A stretch of DNA of 64,000 bases. Source: Ligustrum vulgare (taxonomy: Eukaryota > Streptophyta > Magnoliopsida > Lamiales > Oleaceae). This document shows positions 10,982-23,760 of the stretch, in pieces (position 1 is the stretch's first letter; each line of letters begins with the position of its first letter). The notes under the pieces are model-generated. The model had not been told where the DNA came from. It made no database searches and saw nothing but the letters and a program-made list of their open reading frames with translations. Location of the stretch: positions 57,434,234 to 57,498,233 of the forward strand of contig OY743174.1 in the NCBI GenBank assembly GCA_963555705.1, in the 5' to 3' direction. The translations under genes were made by a program, and so were the position numbers.

Positions 10982-11055
10982 CTTTGATAGTAAAGAAGGG
11001 AAAACTTACGAATAAGATGTGATTTTGGGATGCCTGAACTATGAAATATGTTTGG

Positions 11056-11065
11056 CTATTTAAAG
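11056..11065 (-). promoter_or_regulatory. TATA-like box upstream of LOG copy 1
   Basis: Minus-strand CTTTAAATAG, 75-84 bp before the ATG at 10981, is a suitable distance for a short 5' leader. Equivalent boxes occur 6219 and 12438 bp further right. Confidence 0.5.
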
Positions 11066-11157
11066 CCGGAAAAATTTACTGTTTTTGATTGATTCTGAAA
11101 AAGTAAAGATTCACTTTTTGACAAAATCGGCCAACTTTTGACTATTTTATCAAAGAT

Positions 11158-11260
11158 ATCACCTTTCGGTGATTTATTTCCAGCTTTATCAAAACTCGAG
11201 AAAAGGAAAATATATTTATTTCCAGCTTTATCAAAACTCGAGAAAGGAAAATATTTTTTT
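11158..11260 (-). promoter_or_regulatory. Spacer with tetraloop hairpin and a ~46-bp tandem duplication
   Basis: On the minus strand ATCACC-GAAA-GGTGAT (11158-11173) forms a perfect 6-bp stem with a GNRA-type loop. Beside it, a ~46-bp segment containing CAGCTTTATCAAAACTCGAG (plus strand) is repeated in tandem (about 11172-11217 and 11218-11260). It sits between the 188-aa ORF and LOG, in the LOG upstream region. Also present in units 2 and 3. Confidence 0.6.
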
Positions 11261-11322
11261 ATTTCCAAAACGCGTTAAAGAAAACAGAAAAATATTTTTA
11301 AAAGCATATCAAAAGATTTACC

Positions 11323-11889
11323 TTATATCATTGCTGAACTGCCAGAAGACTCATTTTGTAAAACAGACTGGCAAACAGGATCTTTTGCTATTATATTTTG
11401 GAGACTATAACGATTTTTGTCCTCGTTAAACTGAGCGTATAAGGAGAGAAGTTCACGTTGTACATAACCACTTGGGTGCGTCTCAAGAGTCAGTCGAATA
11501 TCATCCAAAGACTCCTTACTCAGTCCACCCTTTATGAATTCGATTTTATCATCCCGATTAGTAGAAGAATATCCTACTGATTTGCAACGAGTATTACAGT
11601 TCCAACGAGCACATTTGTAGCAACCACCCAGTCTTTTTGCTCTTCGTTTCTTTGCAAACGTGCTTTTGCCTAAACCAGGCATGTGCTTTGGAAATGTTGA
11701 TGGTAATTCACCAGATAGTCGAACCTTTGCTTCTATCAACCAGCGAACATCTTCTGGAATATCATGAGCCATTAGCAACCTCAATCTTTCGAGCCTTATT
11801 TTATAGATCTTTCTCAGATCATTCATAGGAAGACTGGAATAATACTTGCGAATGTTAGAAAGAATGATATCCATTGTTTGATGATTCAA
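11323..11889 (-). CDS. 188-aa basic Cys-rich protein of unknown function, copy 1
   Basis: I do not recognise this protein with certainty. It has an amphipathic N-terminal half (residues 10-60), a basic patch KKRRAKR (80-86), immediately followed by a C4 cluster C-x2-C-x4-C-x3-C (Cys 90, 93, 98, 102), then an acidic/hydrophobic C-terminal half. The order 'helical region, basic RR-A-K patch, compact Cys cluster' resembles the small Cys-rich nucleic-acid-binding proteins of carla- and vitivirus-like plant RNA viruses; that resemblance is by eye and tentative. The ORF is intact in all three units. It lies upstream of LOG on the same strand. A TATA-like CTTTTAAATAG at 11907-11917 is only 18-28 bp before the first ATG, so a transcript from it might begin near that ATG and use Met6. 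Confidence 0.55.
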   Translation of the reverse strand: MNHQTMDIILSNIRKYYSSLPMNDLRKIYKIRLERLRLLMAHDIPEDVRWLIEAKVRLSGELPSTFPKHMPGLGKSTFAKKRRAKRLGGCYKCARWNCNTRCKSVGYSSTNRDDKIEFIKGGLSKESLDDIRLTLETHPSGYVQRELLSLYAQFNEDKNRYSLQNIIAKDPVCQSVLQNESSGSSAMI

Positions 11890-12449
11890 CCTCTTCTCAG
11901 CATGAACTATTTAAAAGCGCAAAGGATCTGAGTGAATCCGCGTGATGTTGTGACCAGCAAGAAAGCGCAGGATTATTTTAATGATAAGAGGAGACAAGAA
12001 GTAATGCGCTGTTAAATTTTATCGATAAAGGAGATTTGATTGGAGATTTGGAATATTTTTCTTGGATTATGGGTACTGATATTTTGTTTTAATAATGATA
12101 ATCTTGGTATAGTGTGATGATACGTGGAAAGTAAAATGAGTACCGTATTGAATCAGAATTCATACGTATATACAAGTGAAAGAAATACTTTGCAGGAAAT
12201 GTGGTGACATTTAAGTATAGAATCTTAGTTTTGGGAGATATTTGTTTACTGAATTTTGGGTTACAAATATTGGAAAGATAAGTTGATGATATTATGTTGA
12301 TATGTTACGTAGAGAGAATTTTCAGGTAATTCTTTGATGATTTTGGGAATTTTCGATGATAAGAAGAAGAGATTCTGATTAAGTATTCAGAAATTATAAG
12401 ATTAAGTAAGTTTAATTTCGAGGACGAAATTATTTTAAGGAGGTAAGAT

Positions 12450-15354
12450 TATAGCGATCCAGAATTTTTATGCAATAAATAATTATTTTAATATTTAGAA
12501 AATTGTGTCGCTACTATTTCATTTATTATTTTGAAGTTAACGCCGCGACGGATTCGTCTAGCCAAGTCAAGAGATATCGAATTTGTTCGATTTTAAATTA
12601 AAATCCGAATTTCTAAAAGTATATTATTTTATTCATAGTATTATTTTCAAAATCATTTTAGATTCCAATTTTCCGTATTGAATTATTTTAGTCCAAAATC
12701 TCAACATTTATTTATTCTCAAACTTATTATTTTCAGTCCAAAATATATCTGTTTTCAATACGTTTCTTGATCGAAATTAGTCAAATTTGTAGTGATTTAT
12801 CTTAAATTAATCCTATAATTTTCTAAACAATCCAACACTCCCACGTTTTTATCAACCTTCCATCTACTTTACAACCCATCTGCACTCATCATCCTATAGC
12901 CGAAAGTGATAGCTATACCCACTCCTTCAATTATTTTTCCTTTCTTTCTCTTTCAGTATATCATCCACGAGCAGCCTATTTCATCAACTCTACCACCAAC
13001 CATATTCATCATCATCAATCAGGCCAGTTTCCTCCATTTCAACTCCATCCAATTCAATTTCCATTTTGAGCAAGTCTCATTTGCAAGATCAACAATCTCA
13101 GCCATTATCATCAATTCTGATTTCCTGCAAGCATCTTCAACATGGACACCACTAAACACCATCATTATTTATCCAACCTCTATTTCATTTCTGAATCGAA
13201 TCTAAACATCACAACTGCTATATTGAATTCCCTCTACAAGCATCACACATCTATTATGCAAATTCCAAATACATCCATATCAGCTCCATTACTATCCAAC
13301 CAACCCAATTGATCAACACACTGAAACCAATCTACCATCATCACCACAGCCTTCCTTCCACTGAATCAATACAGAACCAAGCAGCCACCATTGTCAACCA
13401 CTCAACACCACAGTCCCAACACCAATCCAATCACCAGTCCTCAGCCATCAATCCAAGATCAATCACCACCTAGACCACCGCCGGTCGCTTCCCTGTCTTC
13501 TCCTCTGTTGGTCGTGAGAGAGAGTGTTGAGAGAGAATGAGTTGAGTGGTGAGAGAGAGTTAGATCTGAGGATATATTTTAATATATTTCGAAAATTACA
13601 GTTTAGCCCCAAGTTTGAAAAGTGATCATTTCAGTCCCTGAAGTTTTAAAATGTTTTAAATCAGTCCTTTTAGTTTTAAACTTATCGATTTCAACCCTTA
13701 AGTTTTAAATGAGTTTTAATCAGCCTTTCATTTTCAAAATATATTATTTCAGCACTATAATAATATTTATTTGAGCTTCGACCCAACTTTTGGAAAAATT
13801 GCATTTTAGTCCCTCAACTTCCAAAAATGTTCAAATTGGTCCCTCATCTTTCAAAGCATCTATTTTAGTCCCTCAAATTTCAAAACATCAATTTTAGTCC
13901 TCAAATTATAATTTATCATTTTGAACTATATATTCGATATACTAAAGTGACTTATTGGCTAAGACGAAGCGTACGGAGAATTTAAAGAAATTGAAGTCAT
14001 TCCCGCTCAACTTTGCACTCGTCGGATTTGAGGTAGACTCGCACTTATTAATTGATTTAAATTATGATTTCATATAAATGTCATGTGACTTGTGAAAGTC
14101 AATTTTCAAGAAAATTAAGTATGTTTTATGAAAGGTAAATATACCTTATGTTTTTATGAAAAGTAAGTATACCCTATGTTTTTACGATAATGTTTTATAT
14201 GTTTTGGATCATTGCTACACATAAGAATTCTTGCCACCTAAGTTCGGTAACATTCTTGTGTCTCCTATGTTTATGAGGATTTGCCACGAAGTTCGGTAAA
14301 ATTCCTATCTTTCCATATGTTTATGAGGATTTACCACCTAAGTTCGGTAAAATTCCTGTCGCATATGTTTATGAGGATTTCGATCCTATCTTATGTTATG
14401 ATGCAATTGATCCCTATGAATTTCAGAAAATTATGCTTGGTATACTTACTACATAAGAATTCTTACCACCTAAGTTCGGTAAAATTCTTATGTTTATGAG
14501 GATTTCGATTTTATCCTATGTTATGATGAAAACTTACTGTGATTTTACTGTTATTATGATAAGAATTCTTGCCACCTAAGTTCGGTAAAGTTCTTGTATG
14601 TTTATGAGGATTTAAATCATATCTTATGTTATGCTTTCAAAAAGAAATTATGCTTGACATAATTAAAATGTTTTTATAAGTATATGGTTTTCAAAGAGAT
14701 GTTTTCAAAGAGCTGTTTTCAAAGAGATATTTTCAAAGAGCTGTTTTCAAAGAGATATTTTCAAAGAGCTGTTTTCAAAGAGCTATTTTCAAAGAGATGT
14801 TTTCAAAGAGCCTATTATTTTCACAATATGTCTCGTGCTGTAATGCACAATATGAGTTTTATCAAGAGCAGTTTTATAAAGAAGCTCTATCAATGCCCGT
14901 TTTATAAAGAGCCGGGATTTATGTGTTTAATCATCTTATAAATTAAATTAATTTGCGATGAGTCTACTGAGTATTTCCCCCATGAAATACTCACCCTACT
15001 TTTTAACAGTTTTGCAGATTGCGGAGACGGTGGCGAGCGATGAATGATGGTGGCAATAATCGTTAAACAGTTGAAAGTTTGACGTTAATGGTTTCCGTAT
15101 TTTCCAAACAATCGAATAATTTAGAGAAGTTCATTTATTTGAGAAATTATGACATTGGCAATTTCTTTACAAAATTAATGGTTCGATTTACTATTTCAAA
15201 TGGTTTCATAAATGTTTCAATTTTATCGGCCATTACAGTTTATTTAATGTTGCAAAAAATGAATTTCAATTATTTCTTCCGCAAAAATATTATTCGAAAA
15301 ATTTAGACAGAAAATGACGTAGTGAATCGGGTATACGGAACTCGGGGCGCTACA
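12450..15354 (+). repeat. LTR 2 of the array, 2905 bp
   Basis: Appears identical to LTR 1 over everything I compared. It is shared between units 1 and 2, acting as 3' LTR of one and 5' LTR of the next. Confidence 0.9.
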
Positions 15355-16546
15355 AGTTGGTATCAGAGATAGTCTGCGTTTCTGTAGACTGGAAAAATTT
15401 TCAAAAAAGAATTTTCAAGAAATATTTTCCATTATAAAATTTTATTGATGAAGATTGCCACTGCCATCATTCATTCCACCAACTCCGAGGTAAAGAAGTT
15501 TATGATGTTTAAAGTTATTTCAGTATTTCGAATACTCATTTTATTGATTTATGAGAAAGAATGAAGAGTATTTCGGATACTTATGATTTATGAGAAATAA
15601 GAATGTATTTCTTCGAAAATAATGATGTTGTTATGCTTTGTCATAACTTATATGCTTTAATGTATGATTATGAGAAATTTTTTAAAGAAAACGAGTGTTG
15701 AGCATAATGGGAATAATATGATTTTATTGAGAATTAAGTAATGGATATTATGTTGAGTTAATTTATTATGCCTCTATGTTGAAGAGAAATTTATTATGAA
15801 GTTTGGCTTTGTGAATAAATTTTGGGAATATGATTTATGGCATATATTTATAAGTATGAGTAACTTTTGAGCCAATTAAGGTATGGAAGGAAGTAATATT
15901 GTGATATTGAAAAATATGATTTGAAATTTCTATGTTGAGGAATTATGAATTGAATTATGGGATATTTTGATGATATTGAAGTGTTGGAATCGTTTTCAAT
16001 ATTTTTAGATCGTTGTGATCAAATGTGGAGTTATTTATTATTGTGAGTTATGAAGTATGCTTATGGCTTCGATAAGTCCAAATTACAAGGGAGACTCTAT
16101 CCAGAATTTTATCATTTGGAATTAAGAGCATAATATGATAAGCATCCACTAAAGGAATTAAGGTTAGACATGCAAGATCATTTACATCACAAACGAGATT
16201 TAGTAGATGATAGCAGAGATTTTATTATTTTCTCATAAGGAGAACACACAAGAGTCACACTGGAAAGGAAATACATGAAAAACACGAAATCATAAGAGAA
16301 AAACATGGAAAGATCCTCAGAATGAGAGATGTGTTTCCGGAGTAGCCGTATCCTACCACCTCTGATCTTTTGAGGAAATAAAGAAACCTTCAAAGAGGTG
16401 TGTTTCGAGAGTAAGAATACTCCGTAATCTACCACCTGGAATCTTTGAAGTACACACAAGATTTAAACATTAAGGAAATCCTAGTAAATGGAGGGGTGTC
16501 TCGAGAGTGAGAATACTCCGTACTCTACCCCCACCTATTCTAAGAT

Positions 16547-17200
16547 TCAAAGAGTTAAATTTACATTAACCGGACTCCATTTTCGCTTGATTCCCCTTCC
16601 TTGCGACCAATCTATCTTAACCCCTGCTGGATCTTGTATTGAGATATATGACTGCAGCTTATCCAGTAGTTCATCAATAGTAGGAGCAGAAATAAGAAGC
16701 CTTCTGGAAAATGGAGAGATGAATCCCTGTTCCACAGCATAATCAAGAAAGGTTAACAAACCATCAAAGAAATTGTTAACATTCAGAAGCCCAATAGGCT
16801 TAGTATGGAGATCTAGTTGAGCCCACGAGGTAATGTTAAAGATTTCTTCTAAAGTACCAAAACCTCCGGGCAGGGCTATAAAGGCATCAGAACCATATAG
16901 CATACAAGTTATGCGTTCATGGATGGATAAGGTTTGAACTTCATGCCCTCGTGTTTTGCCTGCAACATCTACCAAAGGGACAGGTATGACACCGATTACT
17001 TTTGATTTCTCTGCAAGAGCAGATTGGGAAACACAACCCATTAGACCACTGCTACCACCCCCATACACAAGAGTGATACCTTTTTCCCCCAGTTTCTTTC
17101 CAAGATCTACGGCCGCTTCTAGATAACCGAAGCCTTTCCCTACTTTTGATCCACAAAATACACAAATAGTTTTGATCTGTCGAAGTTTTGGTGCTTCCAT
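16547..17200 (-). CDS. LOG: LOG-like enzyme, intronless, copy 2
   Basis: Protein identical to copy 1 (217 aa, PGGFGTLEE intact). Its TATA-like box is at 17275-17284. Same neighbours and antisense orientation. Confidence 0.85.
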   Translation of the reverse strand: MEAPKLRQIKTICVFCGSKVGKGFGYLEAAVDLGKKLGEKGITLVYGGGSSGLMGCVSQSALAEKSKVIGVIPVPLVDVAGKTRGHEVQTLSIHERITCMLYGSDAFIALPGGFGTLEEIFNITSWAQLDLHTKPIGLLNVNNFFDGLLTFLDYAVEQGFISPFSRRLLISAPTIDELLDKLQSYISIQDPAGVKIDWSQGRGIKRKWSPVNVNLTL

Positions 17201-17541
17201 CTTTGATAGTAAAGAAGGGAAAACTTACGAATAAGATGTGATTTTGGGATGCCTGAACTATGAAATATGTTTGGCTATTTAAAGCCGGAAAAATTTACTG
17301 TTTTTGATTGATTCTGAAAAAGTAAAGATTCACTTTTTGACAAAATCGGCCAACTTTTGACTATTTTATCAAAGATATCACCTTTCGGTGATTTATTTCC
17401 AGCTTTATCAAAACTCGAGAAAAGGAAAATATATTTATTTCCAGCTTTATCAAAACTCGAGAAAGGAAAATATTTTTTTATTTCCAAAACGCGTTAAAGA
17501 AAACAGAAAAATATTTTTAAAAGCATATCAAAAGATTTACC

Positions 17542-18108
17542 TTATATCATTGCTGAACTGCCAGAAGACTCATTTTGTAAAACAGACTGGCAAACAGGAT
17601 CTTTTGCTATTATATTTTGGAGACTATAACGATTTTTGTCCTCGTTAAACTGAGCGTATAAGGAGAGAAGTTCACGTTGTACATAACCACTTGGGTGCGT
17701 CTCAAGAGTCAGTCGAATATCATCCAAAGACTCCTTACTCAGTCCACCCTTTATGAATTCGATTTTATCATCCCGATTAGTAGAAGAATATCCTACTGAT
17801 TTGCAACGAGTATTACAGTTCCAACGAGCACATTTGTAGCAACCACCCAGTCTTTTTGCTCTTCGTTTCTTTGCAAACGTGCTTTTGCCTAAACCAGGCA
17901 TGTGCTTTGGAAATGTTGATGGTAATTCACCAGATAGTCGAACCTTTGCTTCTATCAACCAGCGAACATCTTCTGGAATATCATGAGCCATTAGCAACCT
18001 CAATCTTTCGAGCCTTATTTTATAGATCTTTCTCAGATCATTCATAGGAAGACTGGAATAATACTTGCGAATGTTAGAAAGAATGATATCCATTGTTTGA
18101 TGATTCAA
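17542..18108 (-). CDS. 188-aa Cys-rich protein, copy 2
   Basis: Protein identical to copy 1, with the basic patch and C-x2-C-x4-C-x3-C cluster intact. A TATA-like box is at 18126-18136. Confidence 0.55.
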   Translation of the reverse strand: MNHQTMDIILSNIRKYYSSLPMNDLRKIYKIRLERLRLLMAHDIPEDVRWLIEAKVRLSGELPSTFPKHMPGLGKSTFAKKRRAKRLGGCYKCARWNCNTRCKSVGYSSTNRDDKIEFIKGGLSKESLDDIRLTLETHPSGYVQRELLSLYAQFNEDKNRYSLQNIIAKDPVCQSVLQNESSGSSAMI

Positions 18109-18668
18109 CCTCTTCTCAGCATGAACTATTTAAAAGCGCAAAGGATCTGAGTGAATCCGCGTGATGTTGTGACCAGCAAGAAAGCGCAGGATTATTTTAA
18201 TGATAAGAGGAGACAAGAAGTAATGCGCTGTTAAATTTTATCGATAAAGGAGATTTGATTGGAGATTTGGAATATTTTTCTTGGATTATGGGTACTGATA
18301 TTTTGTTTTAATAATGATAATCTTGGTATAGTGTGATGATACGTGGAAAGTAAAATGAGTACCGTATTGAATCAGAATTCATACGTATATACAAGTGAAA
18401 GAAATACTTTGCAGGAAATGTGGTGACATTTAAGTATAGAATCTTAGTTTTGGGAGATATTTGTTTACTGAATTTTGGGTTACAAATATTGGAAAGATAA
18501 GTTGATGATATTATGTTGATATGTTACGTAGAGAGAATTTTCAGGTAATTCTTTGATGATTTTGGGAATTTTCGATGATAAGAAGAAGAGATTCTGATTA
18601 AGTATTCAGAAATTATAAGATTAAGTAAGTTTAATTTCGAGGACGAAATTATTTTAAGGAGGTAAGAT

Positions 18669-21573
18669 TATAGCGATCCAGAATTTTTATGCAATAAATA
18701 ATTATTTTAATATTTAGAAAATTGTGTCGCTACTATTTCATTTATTATTTTGAAGTTAACGCCGCGACGGATTCGTCTAGCCAAGTCAAGAGATATCGAA
18801 TTTGTTCGATTTTAAATTAAAATCCGAATTTCTAAAAGTATATTATTTTATTCATAGTATTATTTTCAAAATCATTTTAGATTCCAATTTTCCGTATTGA
18901 ATTATTTTAGTCCAAAATCTCAACATTTATTTATTCTCAAACTTATTATTTTCAGTCCAAAATATATCTGTTTTCAATACGTTTCTTGATCGAAATTAGT
19001 CAAATTTGTAGTGATTTATCTTAAATTAATCCTATAATTTTCTAAACAATCCAACACTCCCACGTTTTTATCAACCTTCCATCTACTTTACAACCCATCT
19101 GCACTCATCATCCTATAGCCGAAAGTGATAGCTATACCCACTCCTTCAATTATTTTTCCTTTCTTTCTCTTTCAGTATATCATCCACGAGCAGCCTATTT
19201 CATCAACTCTACCACCAACCATATTCATCATCATCAATCAGGCCAGTTTCCTCCATTTCAACTCCATCCAATTCAATTTCCATTTTGAGCAAGTCTCATT
19301 TGCAAGATCAACAATCTCAGCCATTATCATCAATTCTGATTTCCTGCAAGCATCTTCAACATGGACACCACTAAACACCATCATTATTTATCCAACCTCT
19401 ATTTCATTTCTGAATCGAATCTAAACATCACAACTGCTATATTGAATTCCCTCTACAAGCATCACACATCTATTATGCAAATTCCAAATACATCCATATC
19501 AGCTCCATTACTATCCAACCAACCCAATTGATCAACACACTGAAACCAATCTACCATCATCACCACAGCCTTCCTTCCACTGAATCAATACAGAACCAAG
19601 CAGCCACCATTGTCAACCACTCAACACCACAGTCCCAACACCAATCCAATCACCAGTCCTCAGCCATCAATCCAAGATCAATCACCACCTAGACCACCGC
19701 CGGTCGCTTCCCTGTCTTCTCCTCTGTTGGTCGTGAGAGAGAGTGTTGAGAGAGAATGAGTTGAGTGGTGAGAGAGAGTTAGATCTGAGGATATATTTTA
19801 ATATATTTCGAAAATTACAGTTTAGCCCCAAGTTTGAAAAGTGATCATTTCAGTCCCTGAAGTTTTAAAATGTTTTAAATCAGTCCTTTTAGTTTTAAAC
19901 TTATCGATTTCAACCCTTAAGTTTTAAATGAGTTTTAATCAGCCTTTCATTTTCAAAATATATTATTTCAGCACTATAATAATATTTATTTGAGCTTCGA
20001 CCCAACTTTTGGAAAAATTGCATTTTAGTCCCTCAACTTCCAAAAATGTTCAAATTGGTCCCTCATCTTTCAAAGCATCTATTTTAGTCCCTCAAATTTC
20101 AAAACATCAATTTTAGTCCTCAAATTATAATTTATCATTTTGAACTATATATTCGATATACTAAAGTGACTTATTGGCTAAGACGAAGCGTACGGAGAAT
20201 TTAAAGAAATTGAAGTCATTCCCGCTCAACTTTGCACTCGTCGGATTTGAGGTAGACTCGCACTTATTAATTGATTTAAATTATGATTTCATATAAATGT
20301 CATGTGACTTGTGAAAGTCAATTTTCAAGAAAATTAAGTATGTTTTATGAAAGGTAAATATACCTTATGTTTTTATGAAAAGTAAGTATACCCTATGTTT
20401 TTACGATAATGTTTTATATGTTTTGGATCATTGCTACACATAAGAATTCTTGCCACCTAAGTTCGGTAACATTCTTGTGTCTCCTATGTTTATGAGGATT
20501 TGCCACGAAGTTCGGTAAAATTCCTATCTTTCCATATGTTTATGAGGATTTACCACCTAAGTTCGGTAAAATTCCTGTCGCATATGTTTATGAGGATTTC
20601 GATCCTATCTTATGTTATGATGCAATTGATCCCTATGAATTTCAGAAAATTATGCTTGGTATACTTACTACATAAGAATTCTTACCACCTAAGTTCGGTA
20701 AAATTCTTATGTTTATGAGGATTTCGATTTTATCCTATGTTATGATGAAAACTTACTGTGATTTTACTGTTATTATGATAAGAATTCTTGCCACCTAAGT
20801 TCGGTAAAGTTCTTGTATGTTTATGAGGATTTAAATCATATCTTATGTTATGCTTTCAAAAAGAAATTATGCTTGACATAATTAAAATGTTTTTATAAGT
20901 ATATGGTTTTCAAAGAGATGTTTTCAAAGAGCTGTTTTCAAAGAGATATTTTCAAAGAGCTGTTTTCAAAGAGATATTTTCAAAGAGCTGTTTTCAAAGA
21001 GCTATTTTCAAAGAGATGTTTTCAAAGAGCCTATTATTTTCACAATATGTCTCGTGCTGTAATGCACAATATGAGTTTTATCAAGAGCAGTTTTATAAAG
21101 AAGCTCTATCAATGCCCGTTTTATAAAGAGCCGGGATTTATGTGTTTAATCATCTTATAAATTAAATTAATTTGCGATGAGTCTACTGAGTATTTCCCCC
21201 ATGAAATACTCACCCTACTTTTTAACAGTTTTGCAGATTGCGGAGACGGTGGCGAGCGATGAATGATGGTGGCAATAATCGTTAAACAGTTGAAAGTTTG
21301 ACGTTAATGGTTTCCGTATTTTCCAAACAATCGAATAATTTAGAGAAGTTCATTTATTTGAGAAATTATGACATTGGCAATTTCTTTACAAAATTAATGG
21401 TTCGATTTACTATTTCAAATGGTTTCATAAATGTTTCAATTTTATCGGCCATTACAGTTTATTTAATGTTGCAAAAAATGAATTTCAATTATTTCTTCCG
21501 CAAAAATATTATTCGAAAAATTTAGACAGAAAATGACGTAGTGAATCGGGTATACGGAACTCGGGGCGCTACA
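18669..21573 (+). repeat. LTR 3 of the array, 2905 bp
   Basis: Appears identical to LTRs 1 and 2 over what I compared. Confidence 0.9.
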
Positions 21574-22765
21574 AGTTGGTATCAGAGATAGTCTGCGTTT
21601 CTGTAGACTGGAAAAATTTTCAAAAAAGAATTTTCAAGAAATATTTTCCATTATAAAATTTTATTGATGAAGATTGCCACTGCCATCATTCATTCCACCA
21701 ACTCCGAGGTAAAGAAGTTTATGATGTTTAAAGTTATTTCAGTATTTCGAATACTCATTTTATTGATTTATGAGAAAGAATGAAGAGTATTTCGGATACT
21801 TATGATTTATGAGAAATAAGAATGTATTTCTTCGAAAATAATGATGTTGTTATGCTTTGTCATAACTTATATGCTTTAATGTATGATTATGAGAAATTTT
21901 TTAAAGAAAACGAGTGTTGAGCATAATGGGAATAATATGATTTTATTGAGAATTAAGTAATGGATATTATGTTGAGTTAATTTATTATGCCTCTATGTTG
22001 AAGAGAAATTTATTATGAAGTTTGGCTTTGTGAATAAATTTTGGGAATATGATTTATGGCATATATTTATAAGTATGAGTAACTTTTGAGCCAATTAAGG
22101 TATGGAAGGAAGTAATATTGTGATATTGAAAAATATGATTTGAAATTTCTATGTTGAGGAATTATGAATTGAATTATGGGATATTTTGATGATATTGAAG
22201 TGTTGGAATCGTTTTCAATATTTTTAGATCGTTGTGATCAAATGTGGAGTTATTTATTATTGTGAGTTATGAAGTATGCTTATGGTTTCGATAAGTCCAA
22301 ATTACAAGGGAGACTCTATCCAGAATTTTATCATTTGGAATTAAGAGCATAATATGATAAGCATCCACTAAAGGAATTAAGGTTAGACATGCAAGATCAT
22401 TTACATCACAAACGAGATTTAGTAGATGATAGCAGAGATTTTATTATTTTCTCATAAGGAGAACACACAAGAGTCACACTGGAAAGGAAATACATGAAAA
22501 ACACGAAATCATAAGAGAAAAACATGGAAAGATCCTCAGAATGAGAGATGTGTTTCCGGAGTAGCCGTATCCTACCACCTCTGATCTTTTGAGGAAATAA
22601 AGAAACCTTCAAAGAGGTGTGTTTCGAGAGTAAGAATACTCCGTAATCTACCACCTGGAATCTTTGAAGTACACACAAGATTTAAACATTAAGGAAATCC
22701 TAGTAAATGGAGGGGTGTCTCGAGAGTGAGAATACTCCGTACTCTACCCCCACCTATTCTAAGAT

Positions 22766-23419
22766 TCAAAGAGTTAAATTTACATTAACCGGACTCCATT
22801 TTCGCTTGATTCCCCTTCCTTGCGACCAATCTATCTTAACCCCTGCTGGATCTTGTATTGAGATATATGACTGCAGCTTATCCAGTAGTTCATCAATAGT
22901 AGGAGCAGAAATAAGAAGCCTTCTGGAAAATGGAGAGATGAATCCCTGTTCCACAGCATAATCAAGAAAGGTTAACAAACCATCAAAGAAATTGTTAACA
23001 TTCAGAAGCCCAATAGGCTTAGTATGGAGATCTAGTTGAGCCCACGAGGTAATGTTAAAGATTTCTTCTAAAGTACCAAAACCTCCGGGCAGGGCTATAA
23101 AGGCATCAGAACCATATAGCATACAAGTTATGCGTTCATGGATGGATAAGGTTTGAACTTCATGCCCTCGTGTTTTGCCTGCAACATCTACCAAAGGGAC
23201 AGGTATGACACCGATTACTTTTGATTTCTCTGCAAGAGCAGATTGGGAAACACAACCCATTAGACCACTGCTACCACCCCCATACACAAGAGTGATACCT
23301 TTTTCCCCCAGTTTCTTTCCAAGATCTACGGCCGCTTCTAGATAACCGAAGCCTTTCCCTACTTTTGATCCACAAAATACACAAATAGTTTTGATCTGTC
23401 GAAGTTTTGGTGCTTCCAT
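22766..23419 (-). CDS. LOG: LOG-like enzyme, intronless, copy 3
   Basis: Protein identical to copies 1 and 2; all LOG motifs are intact. Confidence 0.85.
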   Translation of the reverse strand: MEAPKLRQIKTICVFCGSKVGKGFGYLEAAVDLGKKLGEKGITLVYGGGSSGLMGCVSQSALAEKSKVIGVIPVPLVDVAGKTRGHEVQTLSIHERITCMLYGSDAFIALPGGFGTLEEIFNITSWAQLDLHTKPIGLLNVNNFFDGLLTFLDYAVEQGFISPFSRRLLISAPTIDELLDKLQSYISIQDPAGVKIDWSQGRGIKRKWSPVNVNLTL

Positions 23420-23760
23420 CTTTGATAGTAAAGAAGGGAAAACTTACGAATAAGATGTGATTTTGGGATGCCTGAACTATGAAATATGTTTGGCTATTTA
23501 AAGCCGGAAAAATTTACTGTTTTTGATTGATTCTGAAAAAGTAAAGATTCACTTTTTGACAAAATCGGCCAACTTTTGACTATTTTATCAAAGATATCAC
23601 CTTTCGGTGATTTATTTCCAGCTTTATCAAAACTCGAGAAAAGGAAAATATATTTATTTCCAGCTTTATCAAAACTCGAGAAAGGAAAATATTTTTTTAT
23701 TTCCAAAACGCGTTAAAGAAAACAGAAAAATATTTTTAAAAGCATATCAAAAGATTTACC

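Larger units (their letters stand above)
9136..12449 (+). mobile_element. Internal region, unit 1 (PBS to PPT, no gag or pol)
   Basis: PBS TGGTATCAGAGAT begins at 9139. From 9153 to about 9960 the sequence is AT-rich with no coding signal. From about 9970 to 11920 it holds the antisense LOG-like gene, its flanking repeats and the 188-aa ORF. From 11920 to 12410 nothing coding is seen. It ends with the gypsy 3' signature at 12411-12436 and the purine tract AAGGAGGTAAGA near 12437-12448. Confidence 0.85.
15355..18668 (+). mobile_element. Internal region, unit 2
   Basis: Same content as unit 1 at +6219 bp, with PBS at 15358. I found no difference from unit 1. Confidence 0.88.
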
